Shown piece by piece: positions 1-6,523 of a stretch of DNA of 8,446 nt. The notes beneath the pieces are model-generated. The model had not been told where the DNA came from. It ran no database searches and worked only from the letters and a program-made list of their open reading frames with translations. The DNA is from an uncultured Duganella sp. (GTDB taxonomy: Bacteria; Pseudomonadota; Gammaproteobacteria; Burkholderiales; Burkholderiaceae). The stretch covers positions 1 through 8,446 of the forward strand of contig CAMLSG010000232.1 in NCBI GenBank assembly GCA_946482635.1, in the 5' to 3' direction. The position numbers and the translations under genes are program-made. The number at the start of each line of letters is the position of its first letter. Within the stretch, counting starts at the first letter, position 1.

Positions 1-94
1 CAATATCGTCAAGGCTTCCGAACTGCTGGGCGTGTCGCGCCCGACCCTGTACGACCTGCTCGAGCGTCACGCCATCAAGGCCTCGACAACATGA
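1..94 (+). CDS. prsR: PrsR-type sigma-54-dependent response regulator, C-terminal end (partial)
   Basis: Only the last 30 codons are present; the frame begins at base 2 and stops at TGA 92-94. The peptide contains KASELLGVSRPTLYDLLERH, a Fis-type helix-turn-helix with the recognition helix around SRPTLYDLL. This is the DNA-binding end of NtrC-family activators. Within that family, the GVSRPTLYDLL wording is the form I associate with the PEP-CTERM-box response regulator PrsR (receiver, AAA+ sigma-54 interaction and Fis domains), which usually lies beside exosortase A/exopolysaccharide loci. The neighbouring exosortase A-associated hydrolases support this reading. The receiver and AAA+ domains lie outside the window, so PrsR rather than another NtrC-type regulator is an inference. 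The gene converges on the leftward membrane-protein gene, with 45 bases between the two stops. Confidence 0.8.
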   Translation, partial: NIVKASELLGVSRPTLYDLLERHAIKASTT

Positions 95-102
95 CGATGA
101 AG

Positions 103-127
103 CAGGCGCCAGCTTTCGCTGGACCTG
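103..127. terminator. Hairpin between convergent genes (possible bidirectional terminator)
   Basis: An inverted repeat reads CAGG-CG-CCAGC-TTTC-GCTGG-A-CCTG, a 9-bp stem with a small internal bulge and a 4-base loop. It sits just after the prsR stop (94) and just before the stop of the convergent gene (140). The position suits a shared terminator, but neither side carries a U-tract, so intrinsic termination is doubtful. It may only be a 3'-end stabilising stem. Confidence 0.35.
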
Positions 128-139
128 CCTGCGTCGGCG

Positions 140-1045
140 TCAGGGTTCGACTGGCGACTGTTCGGCAACGACCTTCGTTGTACTGTTTTTCGTCTGCCGG
201 GAGAGCTTTTTGTTGAGCTCGACGGGAATTACCCTGGCCAAGACGTTGTAGCCGCTTGCCTTCCAGGTTGTTTCGGCATCCAGGAGCCGGCCCATAAATT
301 GTTCCGCCGCAGTGTTCTTCCATTTCCTTACGGGATAGCGAATGGGCAGGCCAATGACGATACGCCCGTCGTCACTTTCGGCCAAGGCTTCGGGTTTTCC
401 AATCCAAGGCAGGCCCGAAGTCTTATTTGCGAGTATTGCGATGGTGGCCGATTCCAGCGGCTCTTTACGATTCAACGGCGCTTCAACTGTATACACCACA
501 GCATTCGGTAACTCCGCGTCGAAGAATGCAGCGCGATGCATCGCAATCATGGTTGCCACGACTATGAGCGAAATGAAAAATATCAGAGTGAAGTCGTGTG
601 CGGAAAATTCAGCCGGTAATGCCAGCATAATTGTCCAAACCAGGACCAATGGCAGGGATAACATCCCTCCAAAGAAACCGCAGGCCCTTGCAAATAGTCC
701 GCTTAGCTGAGAAAAGCGAAATAAGAAAAAAGTCTTCGGACGTGTGATGGAATGCAAGCTACGAGCTGCCATGGCGATTGTGTATAGAACAGCCGTAATC
801 AAGAACATCCAAATTGGCCAGCCATTTAATGGGCCGCTGATCATTTTTGTAAGGCCTTCCGCCTGCACCAGAGTGATTTTGGCGGCGGAACCGTCATGGC
901 CGGCAGCTGCAGCACTGTGGGCAGCCACCGTGGTTGACATAATCACCTCGGCAATCAAATACGCCGAGTAGGCCGCACCAAGTTTAGGCCCCAGGTTATT
1001 TAACGCGAGATCGGATAACCAAGACTTATTAGTAGCTTTTTTCAT
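140..1045 (-). CDS. Hypothetical multi-pass membrane protein (301 aa)
   Basis: I do not recognise this family. The start is ATG at 1043-1045, chosen because a strong Shine-Dalgarno (AAAGGAGA, complement of 1049-1056) lies 3 bases upstream. By eye there are about four hydrophobic segments: residues 22-41, 76-94, 117-144 and 152-170. Between the first two is an Ala/His/Gly-rich stretch (residues 41-55). After the last segment comes a soluble domain of about 125 residues (175-301) with mixed alpha/beta character and a polar Lys/Thr/Gln-rich tail. No catalytic motif is evident. Composition is unlike its neighbours: three 60-base lines counted by eye gave 26-30 G/C each (481-600 and 721-780), against 52 of 60 in a line of hydrolase 1 (5941-6000). 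It is separated from the operon upstream by an AT-rich gap, so it probably has its own promoter. It may be a horizontally acquired insertion between prsR and the glycan operon (inference). Confidence 0.75.
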   Translation of the reverse strand: MKKATNKSWLSDLALNNLGPKLGAAYSAYLIAEVIMSTTVAAHSAAAAGHDGSAAKITLVQAEGLTKMISGPLNGWPIWMFLITAVLYTIAMAARSLHSITRPKTFFLFRFSQLSGLFARACGFFGGMLSLPLVLVWTIMLALPAEFSAHDFTLIFFISLIVVATMIAMHRAAFFDAELPNAVVYTVEAPLNRKEPLESATIAILANKTSGLPWIGKPEALAESDDGRIVIGLPIRYPVRKWKNTAAEQFMGRLLDAETTWKASGYNVLARVIPVELNKKLSRQTKNSTTKVVAEQSPVEP

Positions 1046-1192
1046 GAATCTCCTTTAGTGATAAATATATTAACAATCCTTAATATATCGCAAGCTGCAG
1101 GAGTATAGGAAGAAATGGGTCGAATAAATTGATTTTTTAAACAAATAGAGTAATTCCAGCTGATTCAATCGCGCAAAATAGTAAACCCTAGT
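1046..1192. other. AT-rich intergenic gap without a gene
   Basis: This is the spacer between the end of the polymerase/ligase gene and the start of the 301-aa membrane protein gene. One 60-base line (1081-1140) has only 19 G/C. I find no clear hairpin-plus-U-tract terminator for the operon. On the minus strand a TATACT (complement of 1103-1108) and a TATATT (complement of 1083-1088) could serve as -10 boxes, but neither has a convincing -35. An IHF-like 13-mer (complement of 1122-1134, AATCAATTTATTC) matches WATCARNNNNTTR at all but the last base. In DNA this AT-rich that could be chance. Confidence 0.4.
1049..1056 (-). promoter_or_regulatory. Shine-Dalgarno of the 301-aa membrane protein gene
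   Basis: The complement reads AAAGGAGA, followed by TTC and then the ATG. It is an unusually good ribosome binding site and fixes the start at 1045. It also argues that this AT-richer ORF is really translated. Confidence 0.7.
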
Positions 1193-3622
1193 TCAATTAG
1201 CGATTGTGTCGGCAGCCTGGTCCTCGGCCCCGGCCCGCTGGCGGCGCACCCTGATGCGCTTGCGCGCCGCCTTCAGGCTGCCGGCCATGACGATCAGCAG
1301 GAACAGGATCGACAGCCGCGGCACATCGGTGATGGAATCGAACAGGCCGACCATCATGCAGCCGGTCAGCGAAGCCAGGCAGACCGCGGCATAGCTGTCG
1401 CCGGCCAGACCGCGCGCTACCAGGCGGCCGCCCACTGCCAGCAGCAGGAAGGCGGTGGCAATCACGCCCACCCAGCCCAGTTCGAACAGCTGGTTGACCG
1501 CAAAGTTTTTCACGTGCCAGGGCATGTGGTTGCGGTCGCTGCTGAAGAACCAGAAATCGTTGGCGTCGGTGAAGCTGCCGTTGCGGATCAATTCGCGGCC
1601 CGTATCGACTTCCACCAGGCTGACGTTATCGACTTCCAGCGGCGCCTTGTGCGAACGATTGTATAGCTCCAGCACCAGTGGCGCGCCCCATGCACTGCGT
1701 GCGCCGCGCACCGGCAGCTCGCCAGTGACGCTTTGCCAGCCTTCCACCAGCGGCTGTACGCCGAATTTGACCACCCCGCAATCGAGCGGATAAATCAGCC
1801 AGCGCAGGCATACCATCGCCACCGGCGTCGCATCGGCGCTGTTGCGGCGGATGTCGAGCTTGAACTGGTAACGCTTGCCCGGCTGTACATCAACATGCTG
1901 CAGCATGCGCAGCACCTCGCCATAGCCTTGCGCATACTGGGCCGCGCCCAGGCGCAGGAAGCGGTTGCGCGGCTCTTCGGCATAGCTGAAGGTGCCGGGC
2001 ACTTCGCCGTGGCCATTTTGCCAGGTGAAGGCTTGCGGATAACGGCCCAGGCCCTGGCCAAAGGCCGTGGTCAGGGCATTGTCGTCCATCATGCCGAGCG
2101 CTTCGCCCCAGTGTGCCAGGCGCACATTGAGGTCGGTGCCGACGGTGGCGAAACGGCTGCCGGTGTAGTAGCTGCCGGAAATCGGGATCAGGGCCGCAAA
2201 CACGATGGCGCTGAAAAAGCTGACGGTCAGCGTGCCGCGGTCCAGCTGCCAGGGCCGCTGCGGCAGCAGGCGGCTGGCGCCCATCGCCAGGGCCAGCGTG
2301 ATGGCCAGGGCGATGCCCGGCAGCGCATCATTGCCGCCGTAATGGCGCGCCACCAGCGCCGCCGCCAGCGCTTGCGCCGGCAGGGCGGCCGCCAGCAGCA
2401 GCACGCCCCACGGCCGCTGCGGCAGCGGCCCCACGGCCAGCAGCGCGGCGCCGCCGGTGGCGCACATCAGCGGCACGGCATAGGCGAGATAGGCACCCTT
2501 GGCGGTGGCGCCGCCCGAGCCAAGCCAGCCGAGGGCGGCGACCAGCAGCAACAGCAGCAGTGCCAGCCCGCCGGCCGCCAGCGGCTGCGGCAGGCGTGGC
2601 GCAGCGCCTGCCAGCAGCAGGGCGGTGGCCAGCATGCCCAGCGCCGCCGCCAGGCCGCGGTAGCCGCCAAAGGCGAACACCTGGCTCAGGACCCAGTAGG
2701 CCAGCAGCAGCATGCATACCGAGGCCAGCATGCTGCGCGCCGTCAGCGTGCCGCTGCGCAGGTGGTGTGCCGAACCCAGTACGGCAATGATGGCGCCGGC
2801 CGCGGCATAGGCCAGGTAAATATCGCGCGAGAACGTGGTCAGGCCGGCGAACAGTCCCAGCCCGAGGGCCGCCAGGCCCAGGACCAGGCGCTGCGGCGGC
2901 GGGCGGTTGACCAGCCACAGCGTGACAAAGGGGAAGGCCATGGCCAGGTAGGCGTCCAGCGCCGCGCCGCCCGTATGCATGGCGGAAAACGGCGCGGTGG
3001 GGCGGTAATCGCTGGAAAAATTGAACAGGCCGGGGAAGGCCAGGCGTTCCCACACCACGGCCAGGCTGCAGGCCACCAGGCCCAGGATCATGCCGGGCAC
3101 CAGCAAGGTATGCAGCTGCTTGCCATTCTCGCCCGCGGTGGCGCGCAGCAGCGGCAGCAGCAGCACCGGCCACAGCACGCCCTTCAGCACGCGCAAGCCG
3201 TTGTAGGGGCTGGTGTAGTTGGCAAAGGAATTGGCGTCCAGCGCGGCCAGCGGCATCAGGCCGCGCCAGGCGGCAATGGCGTAGCACAGCACAAAAAAGC
3301 CCAGCGCGAAACGCGCCAGGCCAGGCAGTTTGGTGGGCGCCGGGGTGCGTCCCAGCGCCCAGTAGCCGGCGGCGCCGGTGGCCAGCAGCAGCAAGTCCAG
3401 CTCTTCCAGGAAGAACCAGCCGGTCCACGGCGCAAAGTCCAGCACCGGCAGCAGGGCCGGCACGGCGACCAGCCAGGCCTGCGGGCGCCACAGCAGCAAG
3501 GCCATGTAGCCCGCCAGCAGCGCGGCCAGCGGCAGCTTCGGCGCCGGATAGACGCTGGCCGCCGCCAGCAGCAGGCCAAGGAAGGCCAACGCCGCGCCGC
3601 GCCGCCGCAGCAGTTGCATCAT
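1193..3622 (-). CDS. O-antigen ligase/polymerase (Wzy/WaaL)-like membrane protein with beta-rich loop insertion
   Basis: This is the last gene of the operon (809 aa), probably joining or polymerising glycan repeat units at the periplasmic face of the inner membrane. By eye there are about 17 hydrophobic segments up to residue 481, a periplasmic loop of about 230 residues (482-712), three further membrane segments (713-783) and a basic cytoplasmic tail. Signatures of the O-antigen ligase superfamily are SRDIYLAY (265-272, conserved Arg266), RLAHWGEAL (501-509), FGQGLGRYP (521-529) and HVKNFAVNQLFELGWVG (703-719), with His703 where the family's functional His is expected. Ordinary members leave a few tens of residues between the G-x-G and His motifs. 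Here about 165 lie between them, beta-rich with YQFKLDIRR, WQSVTGELPV and PLEVDNVSLVEV, then LIRNGSF, resembling carbohydrate-binding modules. It overlaps the TPR gene by 4 bases (ATGA). The ORF begins ATG-ATG, so the first two codons are alternative starts. Ligase, polymerase and protein O-glycosylation ligase roles cannot be told apart from sequence. Confidence 0.85.
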   Translation of the reverse strand: MMQLLRRRGAALAFLGLLLAAASVYPAPKLPLAALLAGYMALLLWRPQAWLVAVPALLPVLDFAPWTGWFFLEELDLLLLATGAAGYWALGRTPAPTKLPGLARFALGFFVLCYAIAAWRGLMPLAALDANSFANYTSPYNGLRVLKGVLWPVLLLPLLRATAGENGKQLHTLLVPGMILGLVACSLAVVWERLAFPGLFNFSSDYRPTAPFSAMHTGGAALDAYLAMAFPFVTLWLVNRPPPQRLVLGLAALGLGLFAGLTTFSRDIYLAYAAAGAIIAVLGSAHHLRSGTLTARSMLASVCMLLLAYWVLSQVFAFGGYRGLAAALGMLATALLLAGAAPRLPQPLAAGGLALLLLLLVAALGWLGSGGATAKGAYLAYAVPLMCATGGAALLAVGPLPQRPWGVLLLAAALPAQALAAALVARHYGGNDALPGIALAITLALAMGASRLLPQRPWQLDRGTLTVSFFSAIVFAALIPISGSYYTGSRFATVGTDLNVRLAHWGEALGMMDDNALTTAFGQGLGRYPQAFTWQNGHGEVPGTFSYAEEPRNRFLRLGAAQYAQGYGEVLRMLQHVDVQPGKRYQFKLDIRRNSADATPVAMVCLRWLIYPLDCGVVKFGVQPLVEGWQSVTGELPVRGARSAWGAPLVLELYNRSHKAPLEVDNVSLVEVDTGRELIRNGSFTDANDFWFFSSDRNHMPWHVKNFAVNQLFELGWVGVIATAFLLLAVGGRLVARGLAGDSYAAVCLASLTGCMMVGLFDSITDVPRLSILFLLIVMAGSLKAARKRIRVRRQRAGAEDQAADTIAN

Positions 3623-4362
3623 GGCTTGGTCGGCGTGGCCGGGTCGGCAGGCTTGGCGGCGGTCATGCTGGCCGCGGTGGCGGAAGCTGGCAGCGCGGCC
3701 GGGGCGGCGGCCTCAGCCTCCGGTTCTTCCGGCGCCGGCGGCGGTTCCACCCACTTGCCGGCTTTGAGCAGCATCTGTTTCAAGGCGGGCATGGGGAAAT
3801 TCAGCGCATACGCTTTCTGGGCGTAGGGCAGGGCCTCGTCATATTTTTTGAGCTTGGCCAGCACCAGGCCCATGTTGTAATTGGCGGCCGGATCTTCCGG
3901 CGACTTGTCCAGCGCCTTTTCAAGCATGGAGCGGGCCTGCTCGTACTTGCCCTTCATGAACTGGTAGCGCGCGTACATCAGCCAGGTGGTGCCATCGTCG
4001 GGGAAAAGCCGCACCGCGCGCTCGAAATAGCATTCGATCGGATACTTTGCACCCGGCAAGATGCCGTTGGGATAGCGCGGCACCAGGCGCAGCAGGGCGT
4101 TCAGGGCGCGTGCATGGTTGGGCAGCACGCTCAGCGTGTAGTGGTAGTCGGTGCCGATGCTCTCCAGGCTGCCTGACGTGCCCTTGATGCCGAGTTCGAC
4201 CTCTTCTGTGAAGTGGCGGCCGTTGACCAGGTTCAGCGACATTTCATTGGTCTGGCGATAGTCCCATTCGCGGCCCGACGGGCCGCCGCAATAATTCCTG
4301 GCGCTGGCCGGGAGTGCCGCTGCACACAATAGGGCAGCCAGCGTGAGGTTCCGGTAGTTCAT
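3619..4362 (-). CDS. Secreted TPR-repeat protein (247 aa)
   Basis: The N-terminus is a Sec signal peptide: basic MNYR, a hydrophobic core, then LPASA-RN with likely cleavage after residue 21. The mature protein starts with a Cys/Gly-rich stretch containing YCGGPSGREWDY. Two clear tetratricopeptide repeats follow at about residues 124-157 and 158-191 (ARYQFMKGKYEQARSMLEKA and NMGLVLAKLKKYDEALPYAQ). Residues 73-122 look like a degenerate helical repeat. The C-terminal 40 residues are Pro/Ala/Glu-rich and probably disordered. It is likely a periplasmic scaffold for the glycan assembly machinery encoded around it. The overlap with the polymerase/ligase gene suggests that protein as a partner, but this is inference. 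A good Shine-Dalgarno (GGAGGA, complement of 4366-4371) precedes the ATG. The start overlaps the glycosyltransferase stop in an ATGA, indicating translational coupling. Confidence 0.85.
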   Translation of the reverse strand: MNYRNLTLAALLCAAALPASARNYCGGPSGREWDYRQTNEMSLNLVNGRHFTEEVELGIKGTSGSLESIGTDYHYTLSVLPNHARALNALLRLVPRYPNGILPGAKYPIECYFERAVRLFPDDGTTWLMYARYQFMKGKYEQARSMLEKALDKSPEDPAANYNMGLVLAKLKKYDEALPYAQKAYALNFPMPALKQMLLKAGKWVEPPPAPEEPEAEAAAPAALPASATAASMTAAKPADPATPTKP

Positions 4363-5645
4363 GCTTCCTCCGTGGAGCCGGCGCTGGCCGGCAGGGTGAG
4401 CGATTGGGGCAGCACGCTGTCGAGCAAGCGTGCCAGTTCGGCCGTGCGCGCCTGGCGCGAAGCGGCGGCGACCGCCGCCGGGGTCGGCAGCGGTGCCTGG
4501 CCGCTGCGTGCCAGTTGCAGGAAATGCAGCAAGCCCTGCTTGATGCCGGCGCTGTCGTCCAGCGGGGCGATGGTGTCGACGCCGGCCGCGCGCAAGGCGG
4601 CAGCCGAATCGCCGGCGGCATCGGTCAGGGCCAGGATGGGGCGGCCGGCGCGCAGGTATTCGTACAGCTTGGCGGGGATCTGGTGGTTGCAGTTGCTGGC
4701 CTGCAGCAGCAGCAGGCCGTCGACCGACAGCATTTCCGCCAGGGCGGCCTGGTAAGGCACGGGCGGCGCCAGGCTGACCAGGTCGGTAATCGCGTATTCG
4801 GCCAGCAAGGCGCCGACATAATCGTCATGGCTGGTGGCGCGCAGCACGATGTGCAGCTGGCCGGCATCGATGGCGCCGGCCGCCTTCAGCTCGGACAGGG
4901 CGCGGAACAGCGGCACCGGGTCGCGCTCGGAAGGATAGATGATGCCGCTGTGGATCAGGGTGAACGGCCGGCCTGCCGGGCGCTCGGCGACGCTGGCGCC
5001 GGCGCTGCGGAAATTCTCTTCGTCATAGCCATTTTCCAGCACGGTAAAGCGCTGGCGCGGCAACTCCGGATAGCGGTTGGTGTAGGTCAGCACGGCGCTG
5101 GGGGTGGTGCACACCACCAGCGCCGCATGCTGCACCGCCTTGCGCTCGATCCAGCGCTGGAGCACGCGCAGCTTGGGGTCGCGCGGATAAAACTCGTCGC
5201 TCATCGGGTCGCGGAAATCGACCACCCAGGGCAAGCCGCTCAACCTGTGCAGCAGGTAGCCGATCAGGGTGGCGCTGGCAATCGGGTAGGTGCTCCAGAT
5301 CACTTGCGGGCGGTACTGGCGCAGCAGCGACAGCCCGGCCGGCACGGCGCCCAGGCACCAGCTGACGAAGCGGTCGGGCCAGGCCATCCAGCCCAGGTAG
5401 CGGCCGCGCCATGCCAGGTGGCGCCCGGTATCGAGGGCGAAGGCGCGCTTGACTACCACGGCCGGCGGGATTTCCCCCATCTGGTCCGGACCCTGGTTGA
5501 CATAGGCGCGCGGGTGGGCCGACAGCACCAGCGGTTGCCAGCCCAGCGCCGGCAGGTATTGCACGAATTTCAGCGCGCGCTGGATGCCGCTGCTGCCGCG
5601 CAGCGGCGGGAAGTGGAACGCCACCATCAGGACGCGCTTTACCAT
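4359..5645 (-). CDS. GT-B glycosyltransferase, GT4-like (428 aa)
   Basis: A cytoplasmic or membrane-associated sugar transferase that would add a sugar from a nucleotide donor to the growing lipid-linked glycan. The N-terminus shows the first Rossmann strand and acceptor-side loop (KRVLMVAFHFPPLRGSSGIQ, residues 3-22). WVVDFRDP (140-147) and VLENGYDEENF (202-212) follow, the latter at the domain hinge. The donor-binding signature is QIPAKLYEYLRAGRPILAL (322-340), where Glu329 is in the GT4-type E motif. The C-terminus has the usual SRQARTAELARLLDSVL helix. The open frame extends much further upstream, but homology begins at MVKRVLM, so I place the start at 5643-5645. An in-frame ATG 12 bases upstream (5655-5657) is possible. 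The start overlaps the hydrolase 1 stop by 7 bases. Exosortase A loci commonly carry glycosyltransferases of this type; donor and acceptor cannot be predicted. Confidence 0.88.
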   Translation of the reverse strand: MVKRVLMVAFHFPPLRGSSGIQRALKFVQYLPALGWQPLVLSAHPRAYVNQGPDQMGEIPPAVVVKRAFALDTGRHLAWRGRYLGWMAWPDRFVSWCLGAVPAGLSLLRQYRPQVIWSTYPIASATLIGYLLHRLSGLPWVVDFRDPMSDEFYPRDPKLRVLQRWIERKAVQHAALVVCTTPSAVLTYTNRYPELPRQRFTVLENGYDEENFRSAGASVAERPAGRPFTLIHSGIIYPSERDPVPLFRALSELKAAGAIDAGQLHIVLRATSHDDYVGALLAEYAITDLVSLAPPVPYQAALAEMLSVDGLLLLQASNCNHQIPAKLYEYLRAGRPILALTDAAGDSAAALRAAGVDTIAPLDDSAGIKQGLLHFLQLARSGQAPLPTPAAVAAASRQARTAELARLLDSVLPQSLTLPASAGSTEEA

Positions 5646-6523
5646 GCCGCCACCCATGCCCCGGTCCAGTCGGCGACCTGGTCGCGCCAGGCGCGGCGCG
5701 AGAAGGTGTGGTCGGCGCCGTCCAGCACATGCTGCTGGACCGACGCTTGGGCCAGCAGCCGTTGCCAGCTGGGCGAAGCCTTGCACATGTCGAGGAACTC
5801 CTGCGCCGTCAGGTCGGCGCTGCTGAAGATGAACAGGACCCGGCCTCGAAAGCCTTGCATGCCGTCGAGCAGGCGCGCATGCAGGCCGGGCGTCAGCGGT
5901 GGCGCGCTGCCGTCGCGCGCCAGGGCCGGCGGCGCTGCCGCCGGGGCGGCGGGCGCCGGCTGCCGGCGCGCCGCGCCGAGCAGGCCAAGCAGCGAGCGCA
6001 GCGAGGCGCCCAGCGCGAACTGGCCGCGTGCCAGCTTGCGCCACAGCGCCGGGTCGCGCAGGCGCGCCCAGTAATAGTGCTTGAGCGTGCTGCGCGCCAG
6101 GCCGGCTGCGCTGCGCGCCCACGGGTTGAGCAGCACCAGGCCGCTCACGCGCGGGTCGCGCCGGCCGTAGAACAGGGCGGCGCTGGCGGCATCGCACAGG
6201 CCCCACAGCACCACTTCCTGCAAGCCGGGCACGGCGGCCTGGAAGGCGTCGATGGCGCAGCGGATGTCGGCGGCCACGTCCTCGAAGGTGCGGGCGGCGC
6301 CGCTGCTGTCGCCCAGGCCGCGGTAATCGAAGCGCAGGGCCGGGATGCCTTGCGCCGCCAGCTGGCGGCACAGCAGGGCGAACTGGCGGTGGCTGCCGGC
6401 CCGGTATTGCGGCCCGCCGACAATCACCAGCACGCCGCGCCGCGCAGGTGCGGCGGCCGGGCTGACGATGCCGACCAGGGTCTCGCCCTCGCAGCCGAAG
6501 GCCAGCGCGCGCTCGTCAAGCAT
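5639..6523 (-). CDS. Exosortase A system-associated hydrolase 1 (alpha/beta hydrolase fold, 294 aa)
   Basis: It resembles the hydrolase 1 family found beside exosortase A (TIGR03100 type). Visible motifs are VIVGGPQYRAGSHRQF (33-48, oxyanion-side loop), ALRFDYRGLGDSSG (62-75), the nucleophile elbow LWGLCDAASAAL (106-117) and a late DGADHTF (268-274). At the elbow, Cys110 takes the place of the usual Ser of G-x-S-x-G. Asp237 (FSSADLTAQEF) and His272 could complete a Cys-Asp-His triad. A lid-like Pro/Ala-rich linker of low complexity lies at 184-212. The natural substrate is unknown; a thioester on the operon's acyl carrier protein is one idea (inference). The start ATG 6521-6523 was chosen because family similarity begins at MLDERALAF. 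The open frame upstream is only the shadow of hydrolase 2. It overlaps hydrolase 2 by 8 bases and the glycosyltransferase by 7. Confidence 0.87.
   Translation of the reverse strand: MLDERALAFGCEGETLVGIVSPAAAPARRGVLVIVGGPQYRAGSHRQFALLCRQLAAQGIPALRFDYRGLGDSSGAARTFEDVAADIRCAIDAFQAAVPGLQEVVLWGLCDAASAALFYGRRDPRVSGLVLLNPWARSAAGLARSTLKHYYWARLRDPALWRKLARGQFALGASLRSLLGLLGAARRQPAPAAPAAAPPALARDGSAPPLTPGLHARLLDGMQGFRGRVLFIFSSADLTAQEFLDMCKASPSWQRLLAQASVQQHVLDGADHTFSRRAWRDQVADWTGAWVAAW

Noticed and set aside
1140..1200. Terminator for the glycan operon just after the polymerase/ligase stop
   Set aside because: The short near-palindrome CTAGTTCAATTAG and the nearby T-run are not joined into a stem of useful length, so no terminator is called.
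1733..3826. Long rightward open frame (697 codons) opposite the polymerase/ligase gene
   Set aside because: Its translation is Gln/Arg/Gly/Ala-rich low-complexity, typical of the antisense of a Leu/Ala-rich GC-rich membrane protein. The opposite strand has clear family motifs.
4404..6074. Long rightward open frame (556 codons) opposite the glycosyltransferase and hydrolase 1
   Set aside because: Antisense shadow of high-GC coding sequence with no recognisable motif. It spans a gene boundary on the coding strand.
5646..6371. N-terminal extension of the glycosyltransferase frame (242 extra codons)
   Set aside because: The extension lies over hydrolase 1 in another frame and reads as Arg/Pro/Ala-rich noise. 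GT-B homology begins exactly at MVKRVLM.
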